Source of the DNA: Gadus chalcogrammus
Lineage: Eukaryota > Chordata > Actinopteri > Gadiformes > Gadidae
Assembly (NCBI RefSeq): GCF_026213295.1
Contig: NC_079431.1
Span: 9,102,813-9,166,812 of the forward strand
Direction: 5' to 3'
Length of the DNA stretch: 64,000 nucleotides
Part shown: positions 23,401-36,694 of the stretch, one piece after another
Layout: the number at the start of each line of letters is the position of its first letter
Position numbering within the stretch: position 1 is the stretch's first letter
Made by a program: the position numbers and the translations under genes
Notes under the pieces: generated by a model
Databases searched by the model: none
The model's input: the letters and a program-made list of their open reading frames with translations, nothing else
What the model was told of the DNA's origin: nothing

Positions 23401-23720
23401 GCATCCTTTTCATACACCTTCAACCTCTGAGCTCTGTCAATTCTAACCTCTGTCTCTCTCTGTCTCTTTCTCTTCTCCGTCTATAGATTTTCTCCCTCTG
23501 CTTTTCCGCTCCTTCTCCACCGTTCCCCTCTTGACCTCACCACGCCCACGCACCAGCCCCCTTCTCTCTATCCCTCCATCTCCTTTTCACCCTCCTGTCC
23601 CCTCCTTTCTTCTGTGCTCTCACGTCTTACTGTACAGCCCTGTGCAGACCATCGTTTTAGGTTACCTCATGGCCTTATCTTACATCTCCAATTGAATTAT
23701 TAGACTCCGGTGCTTGGCCC
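23401..23720. other. Pyrimidine-rich non-coding
   Basis: C/T-rich sequence (23450-23630) with no exon recognised. Confidence 0.5.
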
Positions 23721-23881
<161 letters not shown>

Positions 23882-24404
23882 GCGTGAAAGGCGCTTTTCT
23901 AAAGGAGCTGTGTACTTCTCAGGTTCCTTCTGTTGAGTCTCCTCACCCACCCTCTCTGTATACCTTCACACCCGCTACCATGCCGTGTGTTGTCATGCCG
24001 ATCACCCTCCCCCCCAAACCCCCCACCCCCACGTCTCGACCAGAGCCATCAAAAGCCACTTGCAACGTCTGATGCAAGGGTGGTGCGGAGGGTTCGATCG
24101 GTGGTTGCCGTACTCATTAACCCCTTCTCATGTCTGCGTACGGCACAGAGCCACAGTGCATTGACTGAGCGGAATGTTTAACAGGGATGTCTGGACACCC
24201 CTCTCCCCCCCCCCCCCCCCCCCTCCATCTATCCAGCTCCACTCTGGAGGCAGGGGGAGACGGCGCTCTCAGTGGCGGGGAGAAAATGAGGGTTGGCAGC
24301 GCTTAGCGGCCTGCTTTTTCATCTCGCTCTCTCTCCCCGCGTTGCTGCGATGAATGCTTATTACACAGACCGGGCCCTTCCCCTCGTGTGTACCACAGAT
24401 TCAC
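23882..24404. other. Non-coding, C-rich; contains C19 run
   Basis: C-rich blocks near 24005-24035 and a C run at 24205-24223. No exon recognised. Confidence 0.5.
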
Positions 24405-24590
24405 TCGCACGCACGCACGCGCACACACGCAGGCACCCACACACACACACAGGCACGCACACACACATTCGCACACAGACACACACACACACATGCATGC
24501 ACACACACCGACATGTACGCACGTACACGCACACGCACACACATGCATACACTCAAGCGCAGACACACACACACATACACACACACACAC
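24405..24590. repeat. Imperfect (CA)n with CACG units
   Basis: CA mixed with CACG, CATGCA and CAGA interruptions throughout. No long perfect block. Confidence 0.93.
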
Positions 24591-26631
24591 CCCGCCCAGC
24601 TTCTAAGGCTGTCTGCTGCCACTGACTTATATGGGTTATGTTAGCTTGTTTTTTAACCCCCCCTCCCTTCTCCCCCACGCCTAGTTTATCAGCGGGGTTT
24701 CATTCTCAGCTCGTGAGCGCGTGTTGCACTACTAGATAAAATAACAAAGTAGGCCTACTGCTTCTGGTTGTGTATGGTATATGGAGAACGTTACGATACA
24801 GCGTGTAGCGAATCTGTAGCCTACTTCCCCCCAACTACACCAAGTCATCAGCCCTGTCCAGAAAGATCCATCATGTGCTTCTGTGTGGTCATTAGCAATG
24901 CAATCTCATCTTTTATGTTTCCGGAGATTGGAGCTTGCTCGTCTGTTTTTTCTCTTCCTCCAAGGCTCTAAATTAGAGGGTTTTATGGGTGCCATGGTAA
25001 CTACAAAACCACAACCAACCAACCCCCCCACTGTGGTGAAAGCCATTGTCCACATTCCATTGCCCCTAATAGTGCTGGCTAGCAGAATGCTTCCTTTGCG
25101 TCCTGAGGGTGCTAGAACATTTAGCAGACCTAGCCTTGGGTCAGGGAGCACTGGGGCTCCTGCAGTGAAGGTAAACAGCTCCGGGTTCAGCCTATAAAGC
25201 CAGTATCCTTAGGGGAATCACAGCCTGTAATTTTAGGGGGGGGGGCCTTATTCGTTCAAATTCAAACAGCAGCTGTGGTGGCGCTGTTTCAAAACAAGCA
25301 AATCCCTCTCGGCTTTGCCCTGCTGCTGCTTGAGGAACCAACTAGAGAGATGACCAGAAGCTGCCTGCAGTCGCATGTTTAAAGACTGACTAGAGGCTTG
25401 AGTTAAACAAATTGAACAGAGCGAACAGGCAAATGGCCGCCCTGTGTTTAAAAGTGGTGAGAAAATGTATGACAAAAAAACATTGTTGACCAAAAACCCA
25501 ATTATATGTCAGTCAATGTTCCAGTGAGACATATAACTACCGCTGTCGACCCTTCAATCATTGTCTTGAATAGGCCAGATGAATCTGAAGAACACAAATT
25601 GAAACTTGGTTCTGAGACTCAGGGAGAGAGTGAACGGGATGTTTATTTTGGGTTGCACTAAAGATAGTACAAAAAATGGAAAAAAAGAAGGGCAGGCCTA
25701 CATGAATTTACCATTAAATAATATTCCTGAATTGAGTGATATGCATTAATTAACAATTAACTAAGAGCTTACTTATGGTAAAGGAATGGTCTAATAATTA
25801 CTGATTAATACATTGTATGTATTAAATGTATTAAACTGATGGTCTAATACATTGTTAATGTATTCTTATTGTGTTAACTAACATATATCCCCTTACTCCT
25901 ATGCTATTGCTATATAATAATAAAGTGTATAAACTAGTGTTAATTAAGGGTTGATTAATCAACTCTTATTGTACAGCGTTACTGTCTCATATTGTCCAAT
26001 TCATTTAGTTATAATAGAATTTGTGTGTAGTGTAAAACTGCTTTAATTTAAGGCCTTTGGAAATGTGGCAGCAAATTATCATATTGAGTGCAACAACAAA
26101 GCAGCCAATGCATTGCCAAGTTAAACATCCTTCCAAATCATCAGTGTGTCATTTTGACCCCCAGAATCGGAATCCCATACATATTCCCAAACATACAACC
26201 ACATTCCCTGTGTTCTTCAGCCGGCTAACCTCGCACCGGATCAACCAATCGTGACATTTGGAAAAATCCTAATAACGTGTGTCGGGCAGTATTTCAGTAA
26301 GCCAAGCCTTATTATGCATCTATTTAAAGTGGGCTCTGTAATGAAATACCGGCACAACATTCCCCCCCCAGCATGCCCAAGCCCGCCATATCCATCTATG
26401 TATAGGATAAGAAGAACACGACTGGCACGGAGGGCCGGGGTCTGTTATTCTATGGAAGCCCCCAACGCCCGACCATATCCACAACATCACACAGCGGAGA
26501 AAAAACATAAACAGCTGGCACCGGCTGCTCTCCACATGTCTGTCAAAGCTTTGCACTTGGGAACAGCTTGAGGCTGTTGAAACAGTCATGTTTTGAAGGC
26601 TTCATTTTTGCGCAGATTCTCTTCTTACGGA
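24591..26631. other. Non-coding; AT-rich decayed repeat possible
   Basis: No gene recognised. At about 25700-25985, repeated TTAAT, TGTATTA and AATAAAGTGT words resemble decayed fish interspersed repeats ending in TGTAAAGTGTTAC-like sequence. No ends could be defined. Confidence 0.4.
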
Positions 26632-26646
26632 TGTGTGTGTGTGTGC

Positions 26647-26694
<48 letters not shown>

Positions 26695-26774
26695 TGTGTG
26701 TGTGTGTGTGTGTGTGTTGTGGTGTGTGTGTGTGTGTGTGTGCGCGTGTGTGTGTGTGTGTGTGGTGTGTGTGT

Positions 26775-26833
<59 letters not shown>
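26632..26833. repeat. (GT)n microsatellite, about 200 bp
   Basis: GT with several GG/TTG slips and one CGCG interruption. The last block (26777-26833) is perfect. Confidence 0.97.
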
Positions 26834-26834
<1 letters not shown>

Positions 26835-28453
26835 ACGGGATACGGGGGCAAGGGGGGTATGCATGTATGGGGGTGCAACACCCCACTGAAAACATACAGA
26901 GAGCTTGGGTTGCATTTTTGGCTCTCCTCGCACCGATTTTGGAAATTAGAATGATGGTGTTGAACCATGGGTGGATTCCCTGGCCTGGAGGTTGGTCAGG
27001 GATATAGTATTCTGATTGGTGGGGATCCCCATATTGAATTGTGATGCATGATTATCTACCCGAGTAATGATGCCGTCTTATCTTTGATGATTTCCTCAGC
27101 AACAGAGTGAGCCGATATCTCCTTTTAGACCATGGAATCTATCATGGGAGATACTTTTAATGAGCATATTGACACTTTGTTTCCATTTCACACTTTAAGA
27201 ACTCTCACATGAACGTTCGTATCCTAACCTCTTCAATATGAGCCCAGTGGATAAGAGGTCATGAATAATTCTCAACTGAGTTTTAAGATGTATAGATGGA
27301 TTCATACTACTTTATTCACCCTGAAGATACAGTTAATTAAAGTTAATTACAGTTAAACAGTTAATAATGTAGTGGTGTATATTATACAATAATACAAGAA
27401 GATAAGCAAATAATAAATAAGCTTTTACAATATTTTAACACATACACTTGCACAACAAGCAAGGGCTTGTCTTCCTCAATCTTTGTCTGACACACATACC
27501 CACACCCTATCTGTTTAGTTTTCTCTGGACAGGGTCCATTTGGCTTCCACACTAAGGCTTTTTCTGACCCTGAATAAAAACTGTGTCACCCATCGCCGTG
27601 GTTCCAAACAGCCGCGCAACAACACATCACTTTGTATTCATTGCACTATTTTGGTCATTAATAGGATACACATTCTTTAAACACAATTTTGTTCGAGAAA
27701 CAGGCATTTTCAAGGCAGCCAGACGTTGATTTTGGATGAAAAAGCAGGCACAATGAAAAACAGGCAGAACGAGACAAATCTGTCTCGTTGACTTTATTCT
27801 AATTGAATCTGTTTTGTTCGGTAACGACAAAAACACAACCAGGAAATAAGGCTGTCTCAGGGTTGTTGAGGCATCTCCCCTTCTAAGGCCCAATATTTGA
27901 TAGATTTACACTGCCTGACAGTAATGGCCTAGGAATGAGAGCGATCCAGGCGGAAACCTAACTCTATTGTTAGCACCTATCCTTAGACGTGGGACGTAAC
28001 ACCCCTTAATGAATGGACATGTGGTTGTAAATGTTTATTTGACATCTGTAGCAACAGTGGATGGGCTGAGTCACAACGCATCCAACAGCTGGGCTGGCCA
28101 TCCATTGGTTGATGCAGCCTTGCGCCATTCCAATGCAATTCCATTGAGTCAAAGAGTTCCCCATTAAAACTTTTTTTTTAATTACACTGTTTTCAGAATA
28201 AATGTGTGATAATCAAATCCTTCTAAAAAGATATAGTTATATATATATTTAAAAAAATATGGAAATCTCGAAATCTCCAAGATTTCCAAACAGTAAAAGT
28301 TACTCAATGAGGTTGAGCAGTTACTCTGTGTCACTTTGGCCAATCACCAGTTTTGTATCTTCAAACTCATACTTTCTCTATCCTAGACATTAAACTAATA
28401 AAGTGCTACTTTGTGAAAAATATCTATAAAATAAAAAAATAAGGTCTTTGACC
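26834..28453. other. Non-coding, unique-looking
   Basis: AT-rich, no exon recognised. Short A/T runs lie near 27340-27420 and 28235-28255. Confidence 0.5.
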
Positions 28454-29048
28454 TTAAAGGGTAATTCCGGTGTAAAATGGATTTGGGATATGTTTTGTAT
28501 GATAATGAGTTGAAACGTTCGTTTTGGAGCACAAAAAACGCATCTAGACGCTTTCTTTAGTTGGCTGTCTTTAGCCGGTTCTATCAAAACGCTATAACCT
28601 TGGAACGATGGGGGCACTGGTTATGGTAAAAACTAAATCGCTATTTTAGTAGATTGTGAAGTAGATCGGCGAACAGTTTGCGTGTTGCTGACGGATGTCA
28701 CAATCTCTGTGTTCGTCTATCTACCTATCGAGTCTTAAAAATAAAATGAAGGTATTGTGTGTATAAAATGTCCTTTTTAATAAACAATATGTACACTTAC
28801 AAAGTTCTCAATACCTCGTTTTATATGTTAAGACCCTTATTATACTACCAAAGAAGTGTCAGGCTACTTTTAGCCTTTAATTGGTTTAAAATAGAGATTT
28901 CGTTTTTACCATAACCATCGTTCCAAGTTTATAGCGTTTTGATAGAATTGACTAAAAACAGCCAACTGAAGAATGCGTCTATATGCGCTCCAAAACGAAC
29001 ATTTCAACTCGTATCCCAAATCCATTTTACACCGGAATTACCCTTTAA
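28454..29048. mobile_element. Foldback (long inverted repeat) element, 595 bp, TTAA ends
   Basis: The left arm (about 28454-28648) and right arm (about 28888-29048) are inverted copies of each other. The outer 35 bp, starting TTAAAGGGTAATTCCGG, are identical. Further in, similarity continues with indels to the AAATCG/CGATTT-like region. About 240 bp of unrelated AT-rich sequence lies between. TTAA at both ends fits a TTAA target duplication. No open frame for a transposase is present, so it is a non-autonomous element. The left arm carries extra short insertions relative to the right (for example 28492-28503). Confidence 0.88.
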
Positions 29049-29358
29049 GAAGAAGTGAAACAGAAAATAAAGAACTTCAAGGTAATTCTTAGTATGGGTG
29101 TTAACAGGAAGAGAATGTGGGCCGCATGATCGATTACTCAGCAGCACAGAATTTCCATCAGAGCGTCATAAGGCCTTTTTAAACGCTTTCCCTTCCCTAT
29201 GTGTGACGCTTTAATGTGCATCGTCAACTGTTACCAATGGCAACAAACAACTTCAGCTAACTACAATATTCATAGTCAGCCCTGTTTAATCCAGAGTAGA
29301 AGAGGTCAGTCCTCTACTTGTACCGTTGACTAACATTAAGGAAAGCCTCCCTAGAAAC
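29049..29358. other. Non-coding, unique-looking
   Basis: Nothing recognised. Confidence 0.5.
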
Positions 29359-29416
29359 CACACACACACACACACACACACGCACACACGCACACACGCA
29401 CACACGCACACACACA
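29359..29416. repeat. (CA)n with CACG units, 58 bp
   Basis: CA followed by regularly spaced CACACG units. Confidence 0.95.
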
Positions 29417-32400
29417 GCGTCCATTTATTTACAGCTGGCTTGCTTTGGTAGGGTCTGGCAAGGGTGCCTTGACGGTGGTGGTGATGACGGTGGGTTTATT
29501 GTGTCCCAGCTGGGTACCCCCACCCTACCGGACCTCCCGTGACCCCTTGCGACGGCACAAAGGGATGGGATGTGTGGTGGGGGTCGGTGGGGGTCGCTCC
29601 CTGATAGTGGGCCTGCGCTGAATAGCTTAATGCTGGCCTGGGAAACCCTCGCCATGGTGGGAAAGTACAATTCCCCTTTTGTGTTGAAGCTGCACTTTCC
29701 CCCTTAACCCCTGCCCCCACCCCCAAAACCCTCAAACTTACTCCAAAACCCCTCACCCACTCTCACCATCCACCCACCCACAGACTTCACTCCATGGCTG
29801 CCTAGCCGGCCTGGCTCGGCCTCTCCCTTCTCCCCTTTCTCTCTGTCTCATATCCAACTCTCAGCCTCTCTCTCAGCCTCTTGTGATGCTAGAAACAGGT
29901 TGTGCAAGCCATTGTGATGAACTTAACCAGGGAACCGCAGTAAAACTCCCAAACAGTTGAGGTTGAAACTGTATGAGGGGCGGACTTTAGTTATGCCCCA
30001 CACAAACTCAACGTTGTATCACTCTCATTTTCCTTCTCCATCTGCACCGAAAACGTGGGAATAATGATATAACACTGCATCACTTGGGCAATGATCTCCG
30101 AGCTCTTACTACCATCCTTACTGTAAGTGACAGTGACAGTACCCCCATAATACCCCAGTAGTTATCACTGTAGCTCGGCTGGTTTCCAGGCCATCCAAAC
30201 CTGTAGGAGGCGTGTGCCCAATGGTTTGGTGATAGCAGGGCCGCACACGGTGTGCTGGATACCTAGAGTTCATCCCTCCCCCTGTTGTGTGGCAAAACAA
30301 TGGCCGTTTCCACCTGTTCCATTTCACACAGTCGGCTCCGGGACATGCCCTCCTTAGCACAAAATGTTTGTTCAGGGGGTCCTGCTGTTAATGTGTAGCG
30401 AGCGCTCTTCCTCCTGAGTGCTCCCGATTTAGCCAAGCACTAAACAAGCTCAGTGTAGCGAGGTTGAGGATTGGGCTTTTTCTCTGCGAGACGTTTGCTA
30501 AGGGGGAGAAGCTTTGGGCAGCTTTGAAGTACGGTTTGACAAGTACATTGTTGTCCCTGCTCGACTGTTTAGAGTTCCATGTTGATCAAACCTTCAAGAT
30601 TCCCGAATGCTCAAACCTTTACCTTAAATATCCCCCGTACAGACAGATAAAGACGTATAAGGTCTGTCCTTCAGGTTTGATAAAAAATATATTTATAATT
30701 AAAGAAAGCTTATTTTTCCAGGAGCAAACCAAGAAAAAGAGAACATAGTGAGGTACAGAAATAAAAAAGGTAACATTATTCAAGTATTCCTAACTTCTTC
30801 TTACCGATGGTGTCGGTAGCAATGTCTGTTGGGTTTGAGAATTTGAGAGAATTGTATTGGTTACTTTGGATGAAAGCTTAATGATAATATAAGATTTGAT
30901 GAAATCAATTAAATGGTACCCAACATAGACTACTTTCCAATTAATGATCATAAATATGTTCATCCCATCAAAGAAGAGTTCAGGTTACTTTCAGAAAAAT
31001 ACAGTGGAATATTTGACGGCCTCTGTGTCTATCCCACTAATATTTTATGAACATTGGTCGCTTCCGTTCCATTCAGTTTTATATTTAGCTCCTAGGGAAT
31101 TTGTCCATTTAATTTGCTACTGACTCCAAGTGCATCTGCGATGGCACTTTATTGTACTAAAATTGACATTCTGGCTAGTGGCTTTGAGAAAGTACTCCAT
31201 TTGCTTAATGGCTGCACTATAGTTGCTATGAAGCTGCTGGCATGGAGGCCACCACACCTCGCTGGGAGACAATCCTCTTTGTAGGAAGTAGATCTCTGTT
31301 TCCTCCCCAAGGCTTAGAGCAGGAGTAAAAATAGAAGCTTTCGATATTCTGTAGTGGCCACATTTTGTCATTCTATGTCAATATGACGATGATTTGGGTC
31401 ATAGTGGTTTTATGAATATTTCCTCAATATTAAGAACGATTCCACATACTAGCTGGCTTTATCTCTCTTAGTGTCTCTGTCTATGTCTTTGGTCTCTAAT
31501 CATAGAACTTAAAAGCAGTGGCTTTGCGATTTTTTTTTAAGTTGCATATAAATTATTCTTGCACTTTCTGGGAATTTATCTTTATAGTTGTACTCTCACT
31601 TTGGACAAAAGTGTCTACTAAATATATGTTATGTTATGTAATTTAAAGTTAAAGTTAGTATTTGGCTAATCTGTTTCATAATGCCTTCAGTTACTAGTTC
31701 CTATTGCTTATGCAACTTGTGTGAACATCTCATGTATAAAAGCCAACACTCCACCATTGCTTAGGAGAATGTCAAGATTAGACGGCTAAATACCTTCAAC
31801 GTCTATAGTCCAATTTATCTCATCATCTTCCACCACGAGTGTGTGTTATTTTCACAGACACTAATAACTACAAAATTCCTCATCTGTCGATTCGAAGAAG
31901 TGGACGTGGTGACTGTCATTTCAAAGGTATAAACGTACATCATCAACAATGACAACAACAACGTAATAAGCAAGTGGAGAATTAGTCAGTGTTTGACATA
32001 GAGCTTCCCTGTGTCTGTCACTCTGTCTGGGTTCAGAGCAAAGCATGCTATTGTTTGTTGAACCAGCAAGCACACAATGCTAGTAAGTAGAGCAGGAACA
32101 ACACAGAAAACAAAGATGCAACAGCAATAACAACAACAATTGGGAGACAAACTAAAATTTAGCCAGATAGCCTTCAGGACCTTTCCAGTGAAGTCATGGC
32201 AATCACTAAAGTCAAATTGTTCTCTCTGATGATGGAGATAGGGGCTTATCATCTCTGAGAGTGAAAGACAATGCCAAATCCATCGATAAAAAAAAAACAT
32301 TTTATCTGGCTGCCCTCTCTCTTCTCTATCAACAGAAAACAAACACACAACTGTAACCAGATATTTGGGATTACAAACGATATATGATCAAACATGTTTG

Positions 32401-33300
32401 GAGCATTATTTGGGAGCAACTAATGGAACCCCATAAACCATTTGTTGTTGTTGTGTAATCAAGCGCAAACATATTACAATTAACTCTACAAACACATACA
32501 AACAGGCACACACACACACACACAGACACACAACTAATCCAATTTTTACTGTGAAATGTAAGTCTCAATTGTCAAATGAGGCTTCTTCCTCATCCCTTTA
32601 AAGAGGCTGGTTTCCCTTGCCGTGCTCGGAGTGGACTAAGTCTCCATTTAAATGATTGATGCTTAAATGATTGAAGCTTCACGCAGCGGTCCAATGGAAG
32701 AGCCGTGGACATTGTTGGGTGCGTGAGGGGACCTTCTGCTAGACTGCTTTCCACGGAGGGAAAAGTGATCCTCTCAATATTTCTCAATGATTCATGCGGG
32801 GGAGTCTGCATGAGCAGTTTATTCAATAATTCAGCGTTCGACTTTAGGAATGTCTTCTCGCTGCTGTTAAATCCAAGCGACCTTCGCCTGACCTCTGTTT
32901 GATCCAAACTGCCTGTTCCTGCTTGAGAGAACATATGATTATGGATTTATGAAAGACAACTGCGGTTAGATATGAAGAACGCCCAATAAACCGTCAACTG
33001 AATAATTGCAATCTGGGAGTCATTTGTCTTTGTCATGTGGATGTTTGCATGGCGCCTTCCTATTGTCAAGGTCATTCCCACAAATATATACTTTTTTACC
33101 GCCAAACACAATCAAAAACATCCAATGACACCCAGATGTTAAAAATCTGCAAGAAAGTAGTGTGCGGATGCTTGTTGAAAGGCGGGAGGGAGTTAAATCA
33201 CCACCAAACAGTCAAAGCCTCCCTTGAATGCACACATTTAGCGGTCATAAATAATGCAGCTCCTGAATGAGATCATGCGTTCTTTGTGTGTCAGAGCAAC
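29417..33300. other. Non-coding; one retroposon tail fragment
   Basis: C-rich patch at about 29695-29780 and AT-rich sequence elsewhere. No exon recognised. Confidence 0.45.
31591..31641 (+). repeat. Fragment of retroposon 3' tail
   Basis: CTCACTTTGGACAAAAGTGT then CTACTAAATATATG matches, with mutations, the tail GCTTTGGATAAAAGCGTCTG CTAAAT seen in the family at 35.6, 39.6 and 49.7 kb. Only the end of the element is present. Confidence 0.55.
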
Positions 33301-33336
33301 GGTGGAGTCTGCCCAGAGGAGCTCGGGAGCTCCACC
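33301..33336. other. Short inverted repeats
   Basis: GGTGGAG at 33301 is complementary to CTCCACC at about 33330-33336. Inside, GGAGCTC and GAGCTCC form a second near-palindrome. It lies just before the strong hairpin at 33355. Confidence 0.6.
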
Positions 33337-33354
33337 ATACCATAACCTTGCTTC

Positions 33355-33398
33355 AAAACCAGGAGATACGTAACATCCGTTGCGTATCTCCTGGTTTT
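33355..33398. other. Near-perfect 20-bp hairpin with 4-nt loop
   Basis: AAAACCAGGAGATACGTAAC (33355-33374) pairs with GTTGCGTATCTCCTGGTTTT (33379-33398) around the loop ATCC, with one G:T wobble. It is too short in the loop for a typical microRNA precursor. It could be a fold-back duplication, a remnant of an inverted-repeat transposon, or a structured RNA. Confidence 0.85.
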
Positions 33399-33763
33399 TA
33401 CTGCCGACTAGACATTATGGAGCACAATGAAGGGATTATCTCGCCTAATGTGTGGGGTTTGAAAACACGGTAGTGTATGCTGTATGTGTGTGTGGCCATA
33501 AACCAATGATCACCATTGAAACACAGAGGAACATTTAGAACTAGAAAATGCATTTTTGAAAATATGTTTTAGTAAAGCCACATAGTTTAAGACGTAAAGA
33601 AATGTTAAATTATTTAAAGTAGAATATCTTAAAAAGCTAAAAATATTTCAAGAATTTGAATTCAAGCGCGCAATTCCAAGCTAATCTGAATATTTGAAAA
33701 TTGGAATGGAGTCCCTAGGTGAAAAATTGTGGAAGGAGTAGGGTCCCAAAGTTTGTAGAGAAT
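33399..33763. other. Non-coding, AT-rich
   Basis: Nothing recognised. Confidence 0.5.
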
Positions 33764-33945
<182 letters not shown>

Positions 33946-35595
33946 CCTAAGAAGAACAATAGTTGGGCGCTGCTTGCAGCACTCACCTAACAAGAAAAAA
34001 TCTGCTAAATAATTTCACACTCATGCGAAAGAAGCCCTAAAACATGCTCACCAAATGTATTCATGTTCATCATTAAAGTTTTAAATCGTATATTATCTCT
34101 TCACCTATAATTAATTAATGCGGAGATGTTCCTCAATGGGAAAGTGGCCGTGCATAAAATAACTTTAGCCAATGAGCCGGAAAAAACAAGCAGAAGACTT
34201 GACACTGACCATGCAGCTAAGAATATCATCACTCAAAGTTAAAAGGCAGAATTAATCCCAATTTAAGGTAAATCCACATGTTTCTTGACCCCTTCTCAAC
34301 TAGCTTTTGGTAATATGAGCCATTAAATATGATCCCCCAACCCCCCCTAAATGTTGAGTCTGAACTCCGTCATTCAAGATGCGTTCACAGTCGTCCAGAT
34401 GAAACGTGTTTTAATACAAGATTAAACCTAATGATTGAATTTTTTTTATTTTATTGACAATCACTTTTTTATTGACAATCACTTTTATTGACAATCACTT
34501 CCCATTTCCAAAAGAAGCAACTGTGACCGCTACCTAGCCCAACAATCTCAGGCTGGAAGGCTAACTATAAATACCCGTGACGTCCCGGCTGCATCATGTC
34601 TGTAATTCTGTCTCACAGCAGAGAGAGGATGTTGAATCATGATAACACAAAGCCCTGCGGCGGCAGTTTCTTTAGGGGAAAGATGATGACGCCGTTGGTG
34701 GGGCTGGTGGGTGTATTGGGGGTGGTGGGTGTTGTGGGGGTGCGGTGATGGCTCGGGAACTCAAGACTCAAAGGCCGATTGACTAAGCAACACGAGTTCA
34801 CTCACGCCAGACAGAAGGTTAGCAAAACAGTATGTACCACTCTGACAGGAGGCACTTTGGTCGAGACGCTGACTCCAGTGGGGTGCTGTAGTGGGTCGCA
34901 ACCCCCCCCCCCCCCCCCCCTGCCGAGGGCCCCCCACCTACCAACATACACCACCGACACCGAACCAACGCCACTAAAGTTGGCGACCTGGCAGTGACCC
35001 CTCACACCTCACACACCCATCTGTGCTCACCCCAGAGCCCCTTTAAAAGAGGGTTGAGTCAGCAGGACAGGGACCAACAAAAAAGGGTTTTGACTGCCTC
35101 TCTTCCAGGTTCGACTATGTTGCAGATGCTCTCTCTGCTCGGCCCTGGCCCCGCTTGTGGCCTCTGGGCTACACCTCACAGTCACACAGCCTAACCAGGT
35201 CACTGAGTTACAGTAGGCCATCATTCAAGATAATTCATATGATTATGATCAGGCGATCGGGGTTTGTAGAATGATTAAAAACCATTCAGTTTGACGATCA
35301 ACCAATAACAGGGTTTTTGTAAAGTAAACCCAGGCATGACCTCAATGGGGTGTTATTGTTTCAACTTGTTCCCAGTAATGTCATTTTCTTATCTGATCTG
35401 CGGTCAGCCGTTCTGAGCAAGGCTCTGTGAAATGTTCAGCTTCCCCCTTGTGTGTTAACTTTATGGTTCACTTCCTGACAGATCCTTAACTCAAATGAGT
35501 TACATCATGAGACCTTGAGTCCTGAGTGAAAGCTGCACAGAACAACAATCATAATATATCATTGCTGATCATTATTCAAGGACTATTTCTGTAAT
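33946..35595. other. Non-coding; contains short tandem repeat and C19 run
   Basis: No exon recognised. G/T-rich GGTGG sequence near 34700-34745 and a C run at 34902-34920. Confidence 0.5.
34448..34500. repeat. Tandem repeat, three copies of ATTGACAATCACTT
   Basis: Copies start at 34453, 34471 and 34487. They are separated by T-rich spacers of 4 and 2 bases. Confidence 0.9.
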
Positions 35596-35814
35596 ATTTA
35601 CATTTACATTTACATTTAGGGCATTTAGCAGACGCTTTTATCCAAAGCGACTTACAATAAGTACATTTGTCATAAGAAGTGCAACAATATATCGCTGTCG
35701 GTACAGAAAGGATGTTCATAGAACCAAGTGCAAGTACAACAATCGCTAGGCTAACCAATTCCTCGTCTTACAGCAATGATAGCAGCTACTGCAGTTGCTA
35801 CACAGTTAAGTGCT
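35596..35814 (-). repeat. Retroposon family copy 1 (SINE-like or truncated LINE)
   Basis: Read on the minus strand, the copy runs from ACTTAACTGTGTAGCAACTG through TTGCACTTGGTTCTATGAAC to the tail AAGTCGCTTTGGATAAAAGC, GTCTGCTAAATGCCC and repeated TGTAAA. The A/T-rich repeated tail marks the 3' end of a retroposon. Two other copies in the window align over about 200 bp. The tail sequence is widespread in teleosts. I cannot name the Repbase family. Confidence 0.8.
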
Positions 35815-36449
35815 ATAATACAATACAACACAATACAATACAGTATACAATGGTGGCCAGAAGGGGGAGGGTGGCTATGCAGAGTCGAGGTGGACTCTGC
35901 CAAAAAGTTGTCCATTAATTTGAAACTAATTGTATGGCAGTCTCTTCCACCCTCTGTAATGTTAATGTCCACATCCACGTTTCAAGAAAGAAGAAATGTA
36001 TGCTGTACTAAGGCCTGATAAGTCTTTCAGAGTTACCTAAGGTATCTTACCTCAGAACACACAATGGCAGCTGCCTCGACCATCTCTGTACAGCGACGCG
36101 GATGAACTTTGCTAAAGACAAGGGGAATGTCCAACACATTGAAGTTGATAATTGATCATTTTTGCCTCATTATGGAACAATCACAGATAAGGACTTTGCA
36201 AATTGGTTATTTAACATTATTAAACGTTGTTTAACAAAGTTAACCATAGTCTAAATCTAGCACATTGGGACCTTAAAACAGCAGATTTTTCAAGAGAAAA
36301 ATGTTGCTGCTCCAAAACAAATAGTAGTGTAGCTTTAAAATATTTTGCACCCGGTTGCTGTTCTGGTGGTCGGTCTTTGTCCATTCACTGAATGACTGAA
36401 TGCAGTGTGGGGGTTGGCTGTCTGCTAAACAAGTCATATCACCACAGTG
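35815..36449. other. Non-coding
   Basis: ATACAACACAATACAATAC-type sequence follows the retroposon head at 35817-35843. CATTCACTGAATGACTGAATG at 36383 nearly repeats positions 3-22 of the window. No exon recognised. Confidence 0.45.

Positions 36450-36694
<245 letters not shown>

Noticed and set aside
26251..26589. Overlapping frames on both strands near 26.3-26.6 kb
   Set aside because: Neither shows a domain, and overlap on both strands is typical of chance frames in locally GC-richer DNA.
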